Of a stretch of 64,000 nt of DNA, positions 61,779 to 64,000 are shown in pieces. The DNA comes from Phytopythium helicoides (Eukaryota > Oomycota > Peronosporomycetes > Pythiales > Pythiaceae): the NCBI GenBank assembly GCA_024867545.1, contig JANFNE010000057.1, positions 186,001 through 250,000 of the forward strand, in the 5' to 3' direction. The notes beneath the pieces are model-generated. The model ran no database searches, was not told the origin of the DNA, and worked only from the letters and a program-made list of their open reading frames with translations. The first letter of the stretch is position 1. Each line of letters starts with the position of its first letter. Made by a program: the position numbers and the translations under genes.

Positions 61779-64000
61779 ATGGCCGAGGCGCACCAGGCCA
61801 CGGGCGTCTTCGACGAGCACAAGCGCGGCGTCGAGCTGCTCTACTCGGACGAGGGCATCCGCGTGAGCTTCACCATCCCGCCGCCATGGGAGCTGCGCCA
61901 GCTTGCTGTACGAAGCTTCTTCCACGTGCAGCGCGCTGTCAAGCACGGCGTGTACCCGGCGCCGCCGCTCGCCGCCGTGCTCACGGTCGCCGCGGTCATC
62001 TGGGTCACGCTGTCCTCGCCAGCCGACTCGTGGTGGCGCGCGGGCTTCGTCTCGGAGATTGTGTGGAGAGTCGGGCAACCTGCTTGTGCCGTGGGCCGAC
62101 CTGCTGCCGCGATCGCTGTACCTGGCCTACCTCGCGGCGTGGGCGGGGTTCTTGGGACTCCTGCTGCTCATGTGGGTGCAGCGACTCATCATGCGCGGAC
62201 TGCTGAGCTACCGAGGATGGCTGTACCTTGGCCCCGGACAAAAGTCGGCCGTGGTGACGGCCTGGGGAGCGCTGCTCAAGCTCATCAGCGGACGCAATCC
62301 GCTGACCTACTCGTTCCAGAACGCGCTGCCCCGCCTGCCGCTGCCGCCGCTCAAGGACACGATCGACCGATACCTGGAGTCGGTGCACCCACTGCTTTCC
62401 AAGGACGAGTTTGACGAGGTCTCGCGCATGGCCGACGACTTTCTCAAGCGCGACGGCCCCAAGTTCCAGTTCTACCTGACGCTCAAGAGCTGGTGGGCCA
62501 GCAACTACGTCACGGACTGGTGGGAGAAGTACGTCTACCTTAAGGGCCGCTCGAGCCTCATGATCAACAGCAACTACTACGCGCTGCCCGGTGCCAACCT
62601 CAAGTTCGCGCTCACAAACAACCGAGCCGCTTTCACCGCCGTGCTCGTGCACGAGATGATGCTCTTCAAGCAGGAGCTCGACCGCGAGCAGCTTCCGCCG
62701 CAGCTCATCCGCGGCCTCGTGCCGCTTTGCATGAACCAGTACCGTCGTATCTTCTCGTGCACGCGCATTCCGGGCCGCGAGCAAGATGAACTCAAGGTGT
62801 ACCACCACAAGTCGAAGCACATTGCCGTGTTCTGCAACGGCCGCGTGTTCAAGTTGCCGTTGTTCGCCAAGGGCCTGCACGGCCGCCTGTTGACCAAGTT
62901 CGAGATCCAGCGCCAGCTTGAGTCGATCGAAGCCATGTGCAAGGGCCTGAGCGCGTCGTCTCCGGCTGAGCAGAACCTGTCGGCGCTCACGGCCGCTGGT
63001 CGTATCGAGTGGGCTGAGAACCGCGAGCGCTTCTTCTCCGAGGGCATCAACAAGCGCTCGCTCGACGCTATTGAGAAGGCCGTGTTTGTGGTTGTGCTGC
63101 AGGACGATGAGCCGGAAGACTGGACCAGCATGGGCAAGGACCTCATCCACGGCAGCGGCGGCAACCGCTGGTTTGACAAGAGCTTCAGCCTCGTGGTCTA
63201 CAAAAGCTGCATCGCTGGTGTTAACGCTGAGCACGCGTGGGCCGACGCTCCTGTTATGGCACACGTCTGGGAGCACGTGTACACAACGCAGTGCTCCTCG
63301 AAGCCGTACCAGCCGAACGGTGATGTGATCATCAAGCATGACGGCGAGCGCACGTCGCCGCTACCCCCGGTCAAGTTGCTAAACTGGGACTTCTCGACGG
63401 GTCTGGATTCGGCCATTACGCGCTCGCTCGCTGATGCCGAGAAGGCTATCTCCGACTTTGACCTGAAGGTGATCTCGTACACGGAGTTTGGTAAGGGTTT
63501 GATCAAGAAGTTCAAGGTCAGCCCCGACGCGTTCATCCAGATGGCGCTCCAGCTCGCGTACTTCCGTAACGCCGGTACTATTACGCAGACGTACGAGTCA
63601 AGCATGACCCGTTTGTACCGTGATGGCCGCACCGAGACGGTTCGTCCTGTCACGGACGCGTCCAAGGCGTTCGTGATGGGAATGGTGGACCCAAGTGTGT
63701 CGGATGCGGACAAGGTGAAGCTGCTGCAGGAGGCGTGCGCAAAGCACCAAGGACGCGTACCGCAATGCCATGAGCGGCAAGGGCGTGGATCGCCATCTGT
63801 TTACGCTGTACTGCGTGTCGGTGGGCTTTGGCATCGAGTCGCCGTTCCTCCAGAGCGCGCTCGGACGTCCTTGGCGCCTGTCGACCAGTCAGCAGCCGCA
63901 GCAGCAGACGGACAACTGGCGTTTGGTGGAGAAGGCGCTAGAGGGTACCAAGTACTCCATCAATGACGCCCGTTGCCCTGGCGGTGGCTTCGGTCCGGTT
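61779..64000 (+). CDS. CPT1: Carnitine O-palmitoyltransferase 1-like (partial, two frame breaks)
   Basis: From ATG 61779 the N-terminus has a short soluble part and two membrane spans (about 61960-62020 and 62110-62190), as in outer-mitochondrial-membrane CPT1. The catalytic choline/carnitine acyltransferase domain includes the active His in GVNAEHAWADAPV (about 63217-63255). Two single-base excesses break the frame: near 62067-62071, between the spans, and near 63745-63750. Beyond the second the family sequence resumes (KGVDRHLFTLYCVS) to the window end, close to the usual C-terminal GGGFGPV. CPT1 makes acylcarnitine for import and beta-oxidation. The otherwise perfect conservation suggests sequencing errors or very recent damage; a tiny intron is unlikely. 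The 3' end lies beyond the window. Confidence 0.85.

Noticed and set aside
62005..63339. Minus-strand open frame opposite CPT1 (444 codons)
   Set aside because: Mirror of a conserved enzyme, with biased composition.

Overview
The window reads as nuclear DNA of an oomycete, most likely from the Peronosporales/Pythiales side. Genes are dense and GC-rich, introns are few and mostly 45-155 nt with GTGAGT-, GTGCGT- or GTGGGT-type donors, and several families point the same way: folate-biopterin transporters, a bZIP factor with Cys at the normally invariant Asn of the basic region, Crinkler-type P-loop NTPase/nuclease genes, and a secreted kelch plus GCC2/GCC3 protein. No tRNA, rRNA, CRISPR array or bacterial-type operon was found.

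Left block (1-18.4 kb): a broken bZIP gene (minus, runs off the left edge), BAP31 (minus), a folate-biopterin transporter (FBT-1, plus), an intact bZIP gene (plus), a degenerate HAD-like gene (plus), a second transporter (FBT-2, minus), a TALE homeobox gene (minus), about 3 kb with no clear gene, and mitochondrial DLST (plus). The two bZIP genes and the two transporter genes are each inverted duplicates with a mosaic of near-identical and diverged stretches.

First island (18.6-23.4 kb): about 0.8 kb from the 3' end of XPD/ERCC2 and its flank is present twice in inverted orientation. The arms flank a broken two-part gene with an N-terminal P-loop NTPase and a C-terminal restriction-endonuclease-like domain (Crinkler/CR type). 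Intact XPD (minus) follows, then divergently a TRAF-zinc-finger/Trf4-type nucleotidyltransferase (plus), then a three-exon dihydroorotase (minus).

Second island (30.2-41 kb): a Fanzor gene (eukaryotic TnpB-like RNA-guided nuclease) with one frameshift and one stop, a doubtful small spliced gene, and two more copies of the NTPase/REase gene, one nearly full length and one strongly decayed. Smaller fragments lie at about 19.8 and 33.2 kb. Every copy carries different lesions.

Right block (41-64 kb) is housekeeping: RPL11 (uL5) divergent from AP-3 beta; a 1715-aa secreted kelch/Cys-rich protein; NSRP1; RPL5 (uL18) divergent from RPL14 (eL14); an acidic hypothetical protein; an uncertain spliced gene; two divergent membrane proteins; a TKL kinase remnant; and a CPT1 gene that runs off the right edge with two single-base frame breaks. 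RPL11 and RPL14 both have an intron directly after the ATG. RPL5 and RPL11, the two protein partners of 5S rRNA, lie 11 kb apart.
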